Shown piece by piece: positions 1 to 12,299 of a stretch of DNA of 64,000 nucleotides. The DNA is from Cyanoderma ruficeps. Its lineage: Eukaryota; Chordata; Aves; Passeriformes; Timaliidae. The position numbers and the translations under genes are program-made. The notes beneath the pieces are model-generated. The model worked only from the letters and a program-made list of their open reading frames with translations, did no database searches and was not told where the DNA came from. Every line of letters begins with the position of its first letter. Position 1 is the stretch's first letter. The stretch covers positions 2,879,390 to 2,943,389 of the forward strand of contig VZDJ01007747.1 in NCBI GenBank assembly GCA_008694505.1, in the 5' to 3' direction.

Positions 1-404
1 CATGCAGGGAGCCCTGGCAGTAGAAGCACACACTCTCTGCTTTGAGCAGCACAGGCAAATCCTATATGGACGAGATAAAATTAAATCCGTACTGTCATGG
101 CTGGACAGTAAGAACAGCACATGCAGCACATCATCCCTCCTGTGCTGCCTGATGAAGTCTGTATGCAGTCATTACCAGTACCAGGGAGCTGGGCTGCTCA
201 GCATTGCTGCAATTTGTAAATGGCTTCATTTAGATGTCACCAATGAACTTATTTATGGAAGCTGTAATTAGTGATGATGGGACTGCAGGTGGAAAACAGT
301 AAGTGGTCACATTACTTAGTGACTTCATGAGGGATTTTGAATGTCCAGCCATTGGCTGCTGCAAGTAAGGGAAGAATGACAACAAATAAGGGAAAACAAA
401 ACAG

Positions 405-419
405 CAACAACAACAACAA
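405..419 (+). repeat. (CAA)5 microsatellite
   Basis: Five uninterrupted CAA units sit inside a longer A/C-rich stretch (about 380-450) that also has irregular CAA and AAC units. Too short to indicate a retroelement tail on its own. Confidence 0.8.
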
Positions 420-1126
420 AAGGCAAGCAACAGCAAAACACACAAACAAATAGAAATACATCTGGGAGGATGGATGGAAAATTAAAATCGCCTGAGTGAT
501 GAATAACCTGATTTTAGGTAGTCACTTTCCAAGCAGAGAGGCGCAATGCAGCCATATACATCCTGTCACAAATGTACTGAGTCAAATAACTTCCTAGTGG
601 TGCAATGTTTGTTATTCCCTTGAGGATGCTGGTTAATCTCTGGGAAAGTGGGCTCTGTGGGGAGGTGTGTGCCCTAATCTAAAGCATTGCAGTGTAAATG
701 TCCTGTCCTGAACATCTCTCATAAAAGAAGTTATGTGTGTGAAGCAGGGGACACAGGTTAACCTGACTTTAAAAGCAGGGCTTAAAATGATTGCTTGCTC
801 TGCCAGGAGATGCCTACCCTCTCATATGTGCAACTTTGAGTGCTGTGTTTCCTTGGTGTATGATGCTCCCTGGGAGTGTAAAGGAAAATGCTCAACTGTA
901 GTGAAAAATGAGGGGGAGAAAGTTAATTGCTGTGCTATGTGATCCTCGCTGGAGGGTGTATGGGCGTATTCAAAGGGACATAATTACTTGTATGTGGGTG
1001 CCAGGTTAGATCCCTGCAGAGACATTGTGTTGTGGATGTTGCACCATTCCCATTAGAAGCTGTTGGATCTAGTCCTTGCTTGTGCTGCAGCGCAATAAGG
1101 GGAAAAGAAACCCCAAGAAACAAAGT

Positions 1127-1142
1127 AAAAAAAAAAAAAAAA
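1127..1142 (+). repeat. Poly-A run of 16
   Basis: Sixteen consecutive A after an A-rich lead. There is no canonical AATAAA in the 35 bases upstream and no recognisable coding or SINE body, so it is left as a simple repeat. Confidence 0.85.
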
Positions 1143-2182
1143 GGCAGAATCTCAGCCACGGTCTGGCAGTGGGGAGTTTTTCAGCTTTCTAAGGTTGTGT
1201 AAAATGAGTTTCTGCCTTGTGAGCTGAGGTTCCTATGACCCCCATAGAAATGTGTAAGAAATAGCTCTGTGTAGTGAGATAAGCAAGTTGTGAGGGCATG
1301 AGAGGGAAACTGCCCAAAGGCAGCATTCTGGGCTGCTGGTGTGACTTGTCTCCTTGTGTCTGCTGCAAGAGAAATGTGGTGAGTACCAATTCTGTGCACA
1401 CAGGAGCAGTGGGAAGAGGCAGTCTATAAGAAGTGATTCTGTAGTTGCTGTGGGTTCTTTTTTTCTGTGTTCTCTTGTGCTAGTGGCCTCTAATGAACTC
1501 TTGCAGTATCTACAATGTGGGGATGCATGAGAGATTGAACAAATGAACACTAATAATGTGCTCTTTGCACTCAGTGAAATAAAAGGAGTGCTTGAAGCAG
1601 AGTAAGACAAGTTCCTTGAGGGGCTTGAGGCAGAGGTGGTTTCTCACATGAAGGCCACCCACCATGAAATATCCATCACAAGCAGCTGATTGCCACTTTC
1701 ATAAGCTGTTTTCTCTGTGTGAAAGGAGAGAATTGCGACACAAGTCTGATGGGAAACTCACATGGGGCAGGCCGGAAGGAGGGAGGGAACGAAGCACAAC
1801 AAGTGTTCTTTTGTCTGGGAAAATAGAACTACCTCAAATACAAAAGGTTTACTTTCTGGAGGTGCTTTCTCCTCTTTGGACCTGCACTGTTTGGCATTAC
1901 TAGTGACTTTTGCTTTGCCAGCTGGAGCCAATAGCTCTCCAGTGCTTACTCTATTCTTTACCCCACTAGCAGGGTGGTGCATCTATGGGCTGGGCTGTGT
2001 TACACTGTTCTTCTGGCATCAAGGGGATGCAGAAGCAAAATGCGCACCTTGAGGTACTTTCACTGTGACTCCAAAGCTTGAGAAACACATCTGTAGCCTC
2101 CCAGCTGCTGAGCTTGGCTGGAGGAAGGTGATTTCTAAGTTGGTTCTGCAGTCTCAAGCATGGTAATGTCCCCCTTCCTTGC

Positions 2183-2197
2183 NTTTTTTTTTTTTTT
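2183..2197 (+). repeat. Unresolved base followed by poly-T run of 14
   Basis: An N at 2183 is followed directly by 14 T. The placement suggests the assembly could not fix the homopolymer length. The N interrupts the minus-strand frame 1966-2202, which has no other coding support. Confidence 0.85.
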
Positions 2198-4064
2198 GCC
2201 ATAATGCTCCATTCCCTGGACCTGTGATTGATACTGAAATTGCTTTTCTGTTCAATTAAAGAGCTACCTTTTAAGTAAAAATGCTAGGAAGAAAGAAATG
2301 AAATAACTGTGTCAGTCTTTTCTTGTTAATTAGGGGAAATTTCTGAGCTACCACCAATGTTTAAAATGCTGTGAATAGAGGAAACTATTTCAGCATATCT
2401 TTTGCCCTAAATGCAGACTGAAAATAATTGAATACTTTTCAATTAAATATTGAAATGCAACTTTGTGATTCTTTAAAATGAATTTCATACTTAGTTTTCC
2501 AACACAAGTATGACATGTCACATTTTTTTGAGTTAAAAATTAAATCACCGTTCATCTAAAATGCTACTCTACCACAAAAACTAAACCAAGAAAACACATT
2601 TTGCTTCATATTTTCCTGTGCAAAAGTATTTCTAGTTGTGTTTTGTAGGAATAATTAAATAATTGTAACAGAAGTCCTTAATGATTTGTTCTGTTAGTAC
2701 CTTTGATTTAAAGCTGAACACTGGGCTTTTAACACAGTGAAGTTACCCAAAATAGGAAAATCAGACTTAACAAGGAATTGATACAATTTAATCATGTACT
2801 GACTAATAGAGTCAGTATTTGTCCAGCCTAGGCAGTCTGAGAACTGCAAATTCATCAAAATGAAGCTGGACGTGGGGTAGCCACAAAATGGAGCAAAGCA
2901 GGACGTGCTGACCAAAGGTGCGATGCTGATATCTCAAAAACCTTGTCCTCAGAGGAAAGGGAGCAGTATTGGTGGTTTGCAACCTGGCATTGCCATGCCT
3001 GTGTCCTGTCAGAGAGTGAGAGAGAGCCCAGCACATGCATAATCAGTTTAGTATTCCCCTTGGGTTGTTACAAATAAAATCAATATGTACTAATGACTGC
3101 AGCAATAAATTTCATCATGCTTCATATGGTAACATTCTGCACTTACCCAGTTGTTGGTTTGACAGAGAGCAATAGAGTTTACCCTTTTAAAGTTGTAAAT
3201 TACTATAAAAATGCTGAGCCTCATGATAAAGTACATTCATGGATGATTTTAAGCTTAGGAAATATTGTAATACTTTCACTAAGCATACTATTAATATAAA
3301 TAAATAGTATTTATTGCTTGGTTTCCTAGCTGCAGCTGGGTGAAGAAACATGGCATGCATGTTTATCATGACACTTGTGGTTGCATAATGTTTATCTAAA
3401 ATTGATTCCCAAAGAAGCTCTCTGAGAAGCTTATTTTTCCACATATTTGTCTGAAGAAAAATCTTTCCTTACAGATTTCTAGCAAGTAATTTTTTTTTAA
3501 GTGCTGTTTAGTTTAGGAGATGCTTTTCTATTTAGACATTTCTTCTTGCCTGCATTTTTTATTTTTTTCTTGCTGACAAACAAACGTTTGGTAGTTGGAT
3601 TAAATGTTTGAGCCCCAAATGAAACATTGCAGGCTTTTTGTTCATATTATATTCCAAGCTTCAACACTCAATGCTTTCTTCTGAATACAAATAGAGTGCT
3701 GAAATTACAGGAATGTTCCACAATGCAGAAATACAGATTTACTTTTGTCTACAGGTCTGCTACCCTATCTTTTTTCTCTTTTAAAATTTGGAGCTTGTAG
3801 GGTGATGGAAAACCCAGGGTCTTGGATTATACGCTTATTATTAAATCAGTCCACCTGAAAAATCTCAAGTGTCAATTTTGGATAGCTCTCAACTGTTTTG
3901 CAGTCACCTTCACAAACTCCACTGAACTGTGTGCTCTGTTGGCCCCTGAAAGCAACTTTTAAGCCACAGGTTTCAATAGTGCTTTCAGAAAGGATCTAGA
4001 TGAACCACAGGATATACAAAAGATAATGCTTCTTTTCATTATTTAAGTTAAATGTCATCATCTG

Positions 4065-4120
4065 GTCGCACTTGTATACCCAGATGCGACTCTTTGAAGT
4101 GTGTGGCGCTATCTGCGCCA
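4065..4120. other. Two adjacent CpG-containing hairpins
   Basis: The first is a perfect 6-bp inverted repeat, GTCGCA (4065-4070) against TGCGAC (4085-4090), with a 14-base loop that contains the palindrome GTATAC (4074-4079). The second is TGGCGC (4104-4109) against GCGCCA (4115-4120), a perfect 6-bp stem with a 5-base loop. Both stems carry CpG in an otherwise CpG-poor AT-rich setting. They could be a remnant of an old palindromic repeat or a small regulatory element; no family is assigned. Confidence 0.5.
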
Positions 4121-5184
4121 TCCTCAGGGAGGGGCAGATCCATCTGAGTGAAACCCTGCAACAGGCTCGGCTTCTGCATTAGTTTAGGAAGTTTTCCTAA
4201 AGCTCATCCACTGCACTCCTAACACAACTCAGAGAGAGTTGTCTGCATGTGAATGATCTGAATAATCCAAACTTCCTATCCCTGAGGGCAAATGACATCC
4301 ACTCCCCAAGTCTGCTTCTCCGCGATGATTTCTCATTGATCTGGAAATAAAGCAAGCTGCCAGAAGCCACAGTCTGAGTGTGTGTTATAGTTGGGAATAA
4401 ATCAAACCTGCCATAGTATTGGCAAAGATCAAGCCTGCCCTGCTGACTTAAATTCTGTGCAGTATGGTTGCACAGCATTTGGTCAAAGAAAGCAATAACA
4501 AGTGGAGATTAATTCTTTGGCAGCTGCACCTCTGTGCAGGGAAGGGAGGAAGTCTGGACTTGCTGCTGTGCTTCACAGCCAGCTGTTGCTAGAGTTTGGC
4601 TCCACAAAGCCAGGCCTAAGCTATCCAAATGCAGTGGGTTTGCTGTAGTAGAGGGATCCTTTCTGCATTTCCTTACAATACCTGGTAAAAGGAAATATCA
4701 GTCTGCAGCTGCACTGCCAGTGTCCCACCCTGGGAAGACCTCTACAGTGCTCAGCAGTGAACCTTTTGCATTTGAATCCATCCTGCAGAAGAGCAGTCAT
4801 CAGATTGCACCAGAGCAGAGCCAGCAGCATCACATGTAAGGGGCTGCTCAATGTACACGATGCAGACAGTTGAAGGCTGATATCTGTGTTGCAATACATT
4901 ACTCTGAGTTTTTTCAAGTTAAGCTCACTGATATATGCAGAAGACCAAGCATGTGGACACAAAAATGTCTATTTTGTCTTGTAGTGTCCTGGCTCTGAAA
5001 TAATTAATAACTTAGGTGATATACCATGCTCCAGTATCCCAGAAGAGTTTTCAGTTCATCAGTACCACTCATCTTGCTCCCCTTCTACTCCTTATATCTT
5101 TTGGGTGCTCTGCACAGGGTATGGCTTGAGTGATGCAGCTGTCCCTGGTCTATTGCCTAGTACTACCTAGTGGCACTGTAGGAA

Positions 5185-5209
5185 GGAAAATAGCTTGTTC
5201 CACTGCTTT
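5185..5209 (+). repeat. 25-base dispersed element, copy A
   Basis: Starts GGAAAATAGCTTGTTC and ends in ACTGCTTT. It matches 7758-7782 at 24 of 25 positions in the same orientation; the difference is a C here versus T there. Flanks do not align by eye. Confidence 0.6.
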
Positions 5210-7757
5210 CCCTGTAAGTTTATTGCTGTATTAGACAGGGGTAGCAGATAGCAGATGTGCATTCTCTGGGATGATCTCTGTACTTCCCATGTTCCCACTT
5301 TTCTTTTGTAAAAGTTACAATTATTGCAGTCCAAAGAGCTACATATATCTGGAGAGGGAAAGCCTGTTGAAAACACTGCTATCCCAAAAGGAAACATTAC
5401 AGTGGCCCTGCACCATACACTTGTATCACAAATCTCTCCAATGCTGCAGCTTTTGAGATTGGGAACTTACAAGGCAATGAATGCAACTGTTTAAACATGA
5501 GATTTACACAAATCCAGGCTCTGCTCTAGGCCTTTCTCCTTGTCTGGGGCTGCAATGCAGCGACATGCTTTCTTCTTTGGATTGGTATGGGGTACCAGAG
5601 GAGAAAGGTGTTGGGGGTGCCTGTCCTTGCTATAGCTTGCCCCGCCATCCCTTTCTGGGGACATGAACTCAGCCTCAAAGGAGGGAGGTAAATGAACAGC
5701 ATGAGTGCAGTTGCCTTTTGCTTAGAGAGCAAAGGCTGTTTCTTCCCAAAATAAGTTCCATGCTCTCATCACTCTACTCCTGATCCCCTGTTGGCAAATG
5801 CCATAAGGTGCTATTAATGATAGGTCAATCTTCTTTGAGGTAGGGCTGGAGGGCTGTCATTTCTCTTTTGGGGGGATAGAGGCATTGTCTGTGCTGTGAT
5901 TTACACTGCACAACACGTGCTGGTATCTCAGCACTGCCCTTGAGCTGAGCTTTGCTGTTCCACATGCAAATGGATCAGACACAGCAAGATGGTGACTTTT
6001 CACAGCTCCATAGGCAAGCTGTCCATTTTCTATGCGTGCTGAGGCTCAGGCATGTGTAGGGAGTCAAACATTTCCCAGTGTGGTGGCAGAGACGCACCCT
6101 TTGCCAGAGCACAGCAGCTGTCGGGGTCAGACTGGTGCAGTCAGAGTGCTTGGGTGGAGCATGAAGCTCCTCACCTTCTGCTGGCCTGTAGCTGAGGGAT
6201 TTCCTAAGCCACAGGTCGCATCCCTGTCCTTCCTAACTTGAGAAAGGTTTTTCAATTCATTAATTTCTCAAATTCCCAGAAAGGTTTTGGCATTTATAGT
6301 ATCCCATGGCTCAGCTGCACAGCTCAACCATACATCTTGTGAAAATGTATCTCTTTTGGTCTGCTCTTGAGCCTAATGTTTTGGTTTTTTTTTATTTCAT
6401 TTGATAACCTTGAGATTTTGCATCAGAAAATTATGAGCAGTCATTCCCTACACTCTGCCATGCTGTTTGTGACTGTTATAGGCTTTTACCATATTGTAAT
6501 TTCCATGCTGGAGTCCTTTTTAAGTCCCTCTCTGCATAAAAGCGATTTCATTCCCTTAACTCTTTTTGCTTCCCTTCTTTATACCTTGTCCAGATCTACT
6601 GTAATTTTTTGGCAGGTGAGGTGGGTTCTACTTGCAGTGTTCAAGGCACCATGGATTTGTATGGTAATACCAGAATGTCTCCTGTTTCATTCTCTGGCAC
6701 TGTCAAACTGGGAGGACTGTGGGATTAAATAAAATGGTGCTGCAGGGTGTTAATGAACTGGCCCCAATCCCAGGCTCTTACTTTCAGTGTCCTCTGCTGC
6801 AAGGTATGTTTTCTTGTATCAGAGTCCTGCTATTTTGGAATACCCAACCATGGGGCAGACCTGCCTGGAAGCTCAGCAGATTTCTTGGCATCGTGTTCTG
6901 GGATCAGCAAAAAACATTCCTCTACTTTTCACGTGTAAAATTAGAATGAACAGTGATTTCCTGCTATACCAGGGGATTGAGTGGAGAAAAGAGCTGCTGT
7001 AAGTGCATTAAACAGAAACATGATCTGTCCTGCCACTTTGTCTATCCCTGCTGTCAGGGCCTGAGCGGTGTTTCCCTGGGAGGCAAGGAACAGTTTGCGT
7101 CTTTGCTCTTGTCCCCTACCTCCCCAACTCACCACCCTGCGGCTGCAGCAATTCCAAGCCAAATTGCCATCTTCCACCCTGCTTCTTCAGCTAAAAATGT
7201 CCTTTGCTGTGCAGTGTCAGCTCTGCTATATTTCATATTGAAAAGCTACATTGGGAAGGGACGGGATCAGACAGCACATTACATTTCTAGTTTGTCAACT
7301 GTCTAAAGGCTGTCTACAAAAATTAGTGTTATATCATAACTTGTCTGTATAGCATTACATCCCACAAAACAATAAATTGCATTTGAGTTAGGACATGAAG
7401 CTGCTATCAATGCCTATGTTAATTTTCCATGGTTTATTAAGAAAATCATAACAAAGCATGCTATTTATGCAGGATGTATTCAGAGATTTATCTCCCTAGT
7501 TACGTATTGAATTAGAATGGTAACATTAGAGACATACAGTAGAAATGCTAATACATTAATCTATCTCAGAGCCAGGATTATATCACAAAAGGAATTAGTT
7601 TTGTGATCTCTTCATAGATCCATTTTCAGGGCTATCCTTCACCAGCTCATTGACAATCACAGTCACCTAGACAGATTCTTGTTCGTGCCACTTTTCGTGT
7701 TATTCTCTTTGCTATAAACAATGGGACATTGGGAATTTGAATGCTTAACAAAACCTG

Positions 7758-7782
7758 GGAAAATAGCTTGTTCTACTGCTTT
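7758..7782 (+). repeat. 25-base dispersed element, copy B
   Basis: Partner of 5185-5209, same strand, 2.57 kb downstream, one C-to-T difference. An identity this long is unlikely by chance in 64 kb, so a shared old repeat core is possible; its family is not known to me. Confidence 0.6.
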
Positions 7783-10295
7783 AATCCCTACTTTTGGGAG
7801 TTACTCAGCCAATAGTCCATGTTTCTTCAACATCTGTTGCAATAATCCTGATGGCAACATCACAGGGCATTGCAAAGGCCACATTCTCCTGCTATGGCTG
7901 TCATTCACTGAATATATTTGATAGAACAAAAACTTTATTTTTTGAACAGAGGTTGGAGTAATTGACCCCTCGTATGTGAATAGTTACATTATCTGTGATC
8001 TCAATAAAGAAATTGAACTTTTTTTAGGGAGTAATGTTGTGAAATGACAGAGAGGAACTTGTGCTGTGTGGCTTTTGGGCTGGTCGCAAGATAGGCTGCA
8101 GTGTACGGCACCTTAAGACTTCCTCTCGTCTGTTTTGTTGCTAGAAAATCAGGAGATGGTTCCCACAGTGTTAGTCCTGATGCAGTTTTGCAGTTTTGAT
8201 GTAGGGAGTAACATATTGACAAAGTGCTTTGGAGGGTGCTTCATAAGCCCTACTTCTGGGCTGAGGTTTCAGTTTTCACACCATAAGCTAGGACTGCAAG
8301 TGAAATTGGGTTTTTTGATGAAAAGCAGTGAGAGAAATCGCCCCCTGTTTTCCACCTCCAGAGAACACACAGCATTCTCCAAAAATTAGTCTGAGATCAG
8401 GGAAATCTCTACAGCTGCTATTTGGTTACCATATGGGTAAAAAATTTTGTTTACTCTTCTTCCAAGACAAACTCAAATTGCTCATTTCCATCACTGAAAT
8501 GCCAGTCGTTAGAAAATTGGCTTTTCTTTATTACTGACTGAAATCTGTGAAAGTGGCCTTCTCCTTTGCTCCACTCTGTCCCTTGGGAGACCTGGGCATG
8601 TGGGTTGCACTGAGAGCCAGAAAAATCTAGGCTTTTCTGCATATGTGTAAATACATATTTACACCCTTTCCTGTAATTTTCTGGGTGCTTTAGCTGTCCT
8701 GAATATAAAGATGCTGAGGCAATGACTGTCCTTTGTGATGCTTACCTGCTGCTGATTGCAGTGGTGCCCAGCTGCTGTCCACTGAGCCCCCCATAGCAAA
8801 AAATAATATGAATTTACATTACATAACTTTTTTCTGTTTTTGGGGGTTTTTTTCTCTCTTTACACAATTAAATGCTGCCATTGTGAAAGAATCTGATAGA
8901 AACAGGAGATGAATTATTTGACTTTGAAGTTGTATGGCATTTTTTTGATTCTGTAATTTCAGTGCAGTTTTGCATGTTAAGAGAAATGAATGATTTGCTT
9001 AGATGTCACTAGGATTTTTCTTTATCTATTTTCCAAACAAATCCAATTAAACCAGACTAATAGCATGGAATATTTCAGAATCTCCTATTCAAAACAGAAA
9101 TATCTACTAAGACAATGTTCTTGATCATCTTGTATATTCTGTCCTGAGTCACTTAATATTTCAGGCATACTTCACCCATAAAACTTTTTGTGGGTGAAAA
9201 GTTAGTAAGTAATTAGCATATATTATTATATGTGCTGGAAAGATTAGTACATGCCTTAGATGTAAAGACAGTTGAAGCTCATCTTTTCCTTTAAGAAAGA
9301 AAATTACTTAAAAGTATTAATCCTTATTTGACATTCTTGAGATGCAAATGCCCATGTTAGACAATTCATGTGTGGGTGGGCTGGCCCTGGCTGGGTGCCA
9401 GATGCCAAACAAAGCTGCTCTATCACTCCTCTTGTCAGCTGAGGGCTGACAAGGGCAAAACAGGTTTGATGTGGGGTAAATTGATTAAATTTATTACCAA
9501 TCAATCAAAGTAGGAGGTAGAGAAATAAAAATTAAACCTTAAAACACCTTCCCCCCACCCATCCCTCCTTTCTGGCCTGTTTCCCTCCTGGTTTTCTCTA
9601 TCTTGTCCCTCCACTGGCACAAGGAAACAGGAATGAGGGCTGCATTCTGTTCATTGCATGTTGTGATTCTAAAACAGCCTTTTAAAAAAAAAGTCAACAA
9701 ATATTATAACAACTCACAAATTCCTGGAATTTTTTAGACTTTCAGGGATTCCAGTCTCATTTCCATAGTAATGCTATTTAGAAGCTAAAAAATAATACTG
9801 CACAGAGCAAGTTGTGTTTTCACTGGTGCTGCTTTTACTTCTGGGTCTTGATGAAGCCAGTCCCTGCACCACTGTCTGTGTCTGCTCTGCAAATACACAG
9901 CCTTCTCTCTGGTGATGCTGTTGGGTGAGTTCAGGCACTCTGTTTGGTCAGTCAAGTGAGGCATGTTTGCTGCTTTCACAGGGGCAAGCTGGAACTGAAG
10001 GATGTAAAAGTAGCTGCTAGTGCTGTTTTGTACAGTTTTGAGCTCCATTTACCTGAGCTCTCTGGTGTTGCAGTGCCCACAGAGGCTTTCAGCAAGGCTT
10101 GGGGCTCATCTGTGTTGCAATTTGTTCTATGCTGCTATGGAGGAGTGGCAGTAGATGGATACCAGTGGCACATGAAGAGATGGAGAAAAGGATATGAGGC
10201 CTTCAGAGTGCTTTCCCCAGGTAGTGGACCTCAATGAGGAAAGGTACACATCACTGCAGTAACTTTAACAGTGCTGTGAAGTGTTATTTATCTTA

Positions 10296-10355
10296 GTGTT
10301 TGACTTTATGAGAGACTTCAAACTGAGACCTGGCTTCCTGTGATCCTATGATTTT
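10296..10355 (+). mobile_element. Possible 3' end of a CR1 LINE (degraded)
   Basis: The stretch follows the order of avian CR1 3' ends: a TTGGACT-like start, a CTTCAAACTGAGA block resembling CTTCCAACTCAGA, then TGTGATCCTATGATTTT resembling the tail repeat of ATTCTATG units. Identity is moderate with small insertions. The diagnostic GGTCCCTTCCAAC core is not intact, so the call is tentative. Orientation would be plus. Confidence 0.4.
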
Positions 10356-11948
10356 AAGATTTTGCTCTCTGCCTGAAGCTGATCCTTTGGAAAAGTTATA
10401 AGTTAAAATTATTCAATCCTTTCTAGAATCATGGCTAACGAAAAAAGGAAGTCTATTTTCCTCTCCTTTGTTGGATCCAAATACATTATGGGAATTTTCA
10501 TTTTAAAAAAAGTAAAATCAGAGAGAAGCTCTATCCTCTACCTGTCTGTCATTTCATCTCTCCTTGGCCAGATGAGACAGCCTTAAGGTGAGTGTAAAAT
10601 TTTCTCATAATCATTACCAGGTTTTCTTTTCACATTACGCAGTGCCTGTCTCTGTGCAACAATTTTGGGCTCAGGGCTTGCATGAAAGGAGCTGAAAAGC
10701 AGCACCTAGCAATGTGAAAGGGTCCTTCTGCATTAAATATCCTTAGTACAGTAAGGAGCAGTGGGTAGAAGTGTGTGTCTGAAGTTGAGCAGCTTGGGGT
10801 AAGCCACATGGGGTAAACCACGTTCTTCTCCACACATATCAGTATTTGGGGACCCTGTCACACCCAGTCACCGTTGTTTTACATCACTCACACTCATCTC
10901 CAAACTCTGTCACGTTTCTGAGCATGCAGCCACTCTCTAGGTGCCTCCTCCAGCCACACTAAGTGGTGAAGCTGCAGTTGGCCATATGTGCAAAGCCTTC
11001 TGAAGCAAGCCTAGTACATTGTGACTGCAGCAGCTATCGGGCTTCCTCATGGGTTAATTCATGGCTTTGCAGGTTTGTCTCGGTAATCACATAATTTGCA
11101 AGGGAGATGACTGCAGCTGACCTGTGAGTTTGAATGTGCAGGAGGTTGTGAAGCTGCATCCTGCCATCATCACAACCTGGGACAGCACAAGCATGCTGCC
11201 CAAGCTGCACCTTTGGGTAGTCAGATGAGATGCTGCCTGTAAGCCAAGTGGCACATGTTGATAGTCCTTGGGCAGCTTTTCTACTGTGATTTCTCTCTTT
11301 GTCTTGAGAAAAGCATGGCTTCATTCATGTCTCAATGTTCAAGCATGATCAGAACATTCTTTTGGAAGACTTGTCAACCATGTATCTCCATAAATTACTG
11401 CTTGTCATCACTTACCTCTTCTGGCTAAATAGCTCAGATTTTTCAAAGGCACGTGCTTGGCTAGAATTGGTTTGCAATTTAAACGGTCCTAACTTTAACT
11501 TAAATATCATCAGACTCAGGTGGATTTCTTTAGTGTACATGAAATAGTGATCAAGCCAACATGTCAAGTAGCTCATCCCAGACACCCCAGAGAGATGGTG
11601 CTTCTGGCTGAGGGTTTATCTCACCTGTGTGGGTTCAAGTTTGTGTTTTATTTCTTTTGTGTCAGAGAAATTTGTTGATCAAAAATGCTGATTCATCTTT
11701 GTCTTTATTTTTCCTCATGTTTCAGAAGACTTCTGATTCAATGTGGAAGGGATTTTTAGTTTAGCTGGAGAGAACCAGGGAAAACTATGGATTGATTTAT
11801 CCCTGCATTGGATATTACTGGTAGAATAAGCTTGAGTTTTCAAAGTTAACCCATTATTTTTGGTTGCCTGAATCAGCACACTATGAGAGGTCTGATCCTT
11901 TTCATAGGTGCCCCTAAATTTGAGCCTTCTGAATTGGCATTTATATTC

Positions 11949-12010
11949 GAGGATTCTGTAATTGCTAATAATTCCTGTATTAGGAATCCTGTAATTAGGA
12001 ATCTGCTTCT
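11949..12010 (+). repeat. Imperfect short tandem units
   Basis: Three to four units of about 13-20 bases share the pattern GGAAT(C)CTG(T)AATT with spacing changes. It looks like slippage in AT-rich DNA. Confidence 0.5.
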
Positions 12011-12249
12011 GAAATTGGGTGTCAGCCAGACAATTTTCGTTACTTTGAGCAGATGAAAGATGCTGAAAATTGTGCTTGTAGACTGCGGATCCTGTTCATA
12101 TTGGTGAATAGGTTAAATTGTAGCACAATTTAGGGAGAAATCTTTTGGATTTTTGTCTATCCAGAAGTAGATTCATCTCCTTTAAAGTTTTATATTTTTA
12201 TTTACATCTCTTCAGGCAACAAAGGCTGAAGTGCAATGCCACATAGTCT

Positions 12250-12299
12250 AAGGAAGCAAGCGTGAGATTTAACTCATGAGGCAGGGCAAGGAAGCAAGC
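12250..12299 (+). repeat. Close direct repeat of a 12-mer
   Basis: AAGGAAGCAAGC at 12250-12261 and again at 12288-12299, 38 bases apart start to start. The intervening sequence does not continue the repeat. Confidence 0.7.

Larger units (their letters stand above)
1..4030. other. Non-coding stretch, mostly unique sequence
   Basis: No gene is supported. The longest open frame is 125 codons on the minus strand (1233-1610), with no recognisable domain and two shorter minus-strand frames overlapping it. Composition is mixed up to about 2.2 kb and then clearly AT-rich (2220-2660 and 3080-3480). Simple-sequence items are a (CAA)5 tract at 405-419, a 16-base A run at 1127-1142 and a 14-base T run at 2184-2197 behind an unresolved base. 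No CR1, LTR or SINE end was recognised. Confidence 0.7.
4130..10290. other. Non-coding stretch, mostly unique sequence
   Basis: No gene is supported. The longest open frames (113-121 codons, at 4621-4962 minus, 6367-6732 plus and 6953-7306 plus) have no domain I know. A 25-base element occurs at 5185-5209 and again at 7758-7782 with one mismatch. The block at 7310-7610 is AT-rich with several TAAT/ATTA cores. A pyrimidine-rich tract runs from about 9548 to 9615. No mobile-element end was recognised. Confidence 0.65.

Noticed and set aside
1040..1142. Processed retrogene or SINE ending in the 16-base A run
   Set aside because: The upstream sequence has no Pol III box, no canonical polyadenylation signal and no recognised body.
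11895..11945. Another ancient amniote repeat (CCTTTTCATAGGTGCC-like)
   Set aside because: Only a short stretch resembles the pattern and the order of further blocks is not kept.
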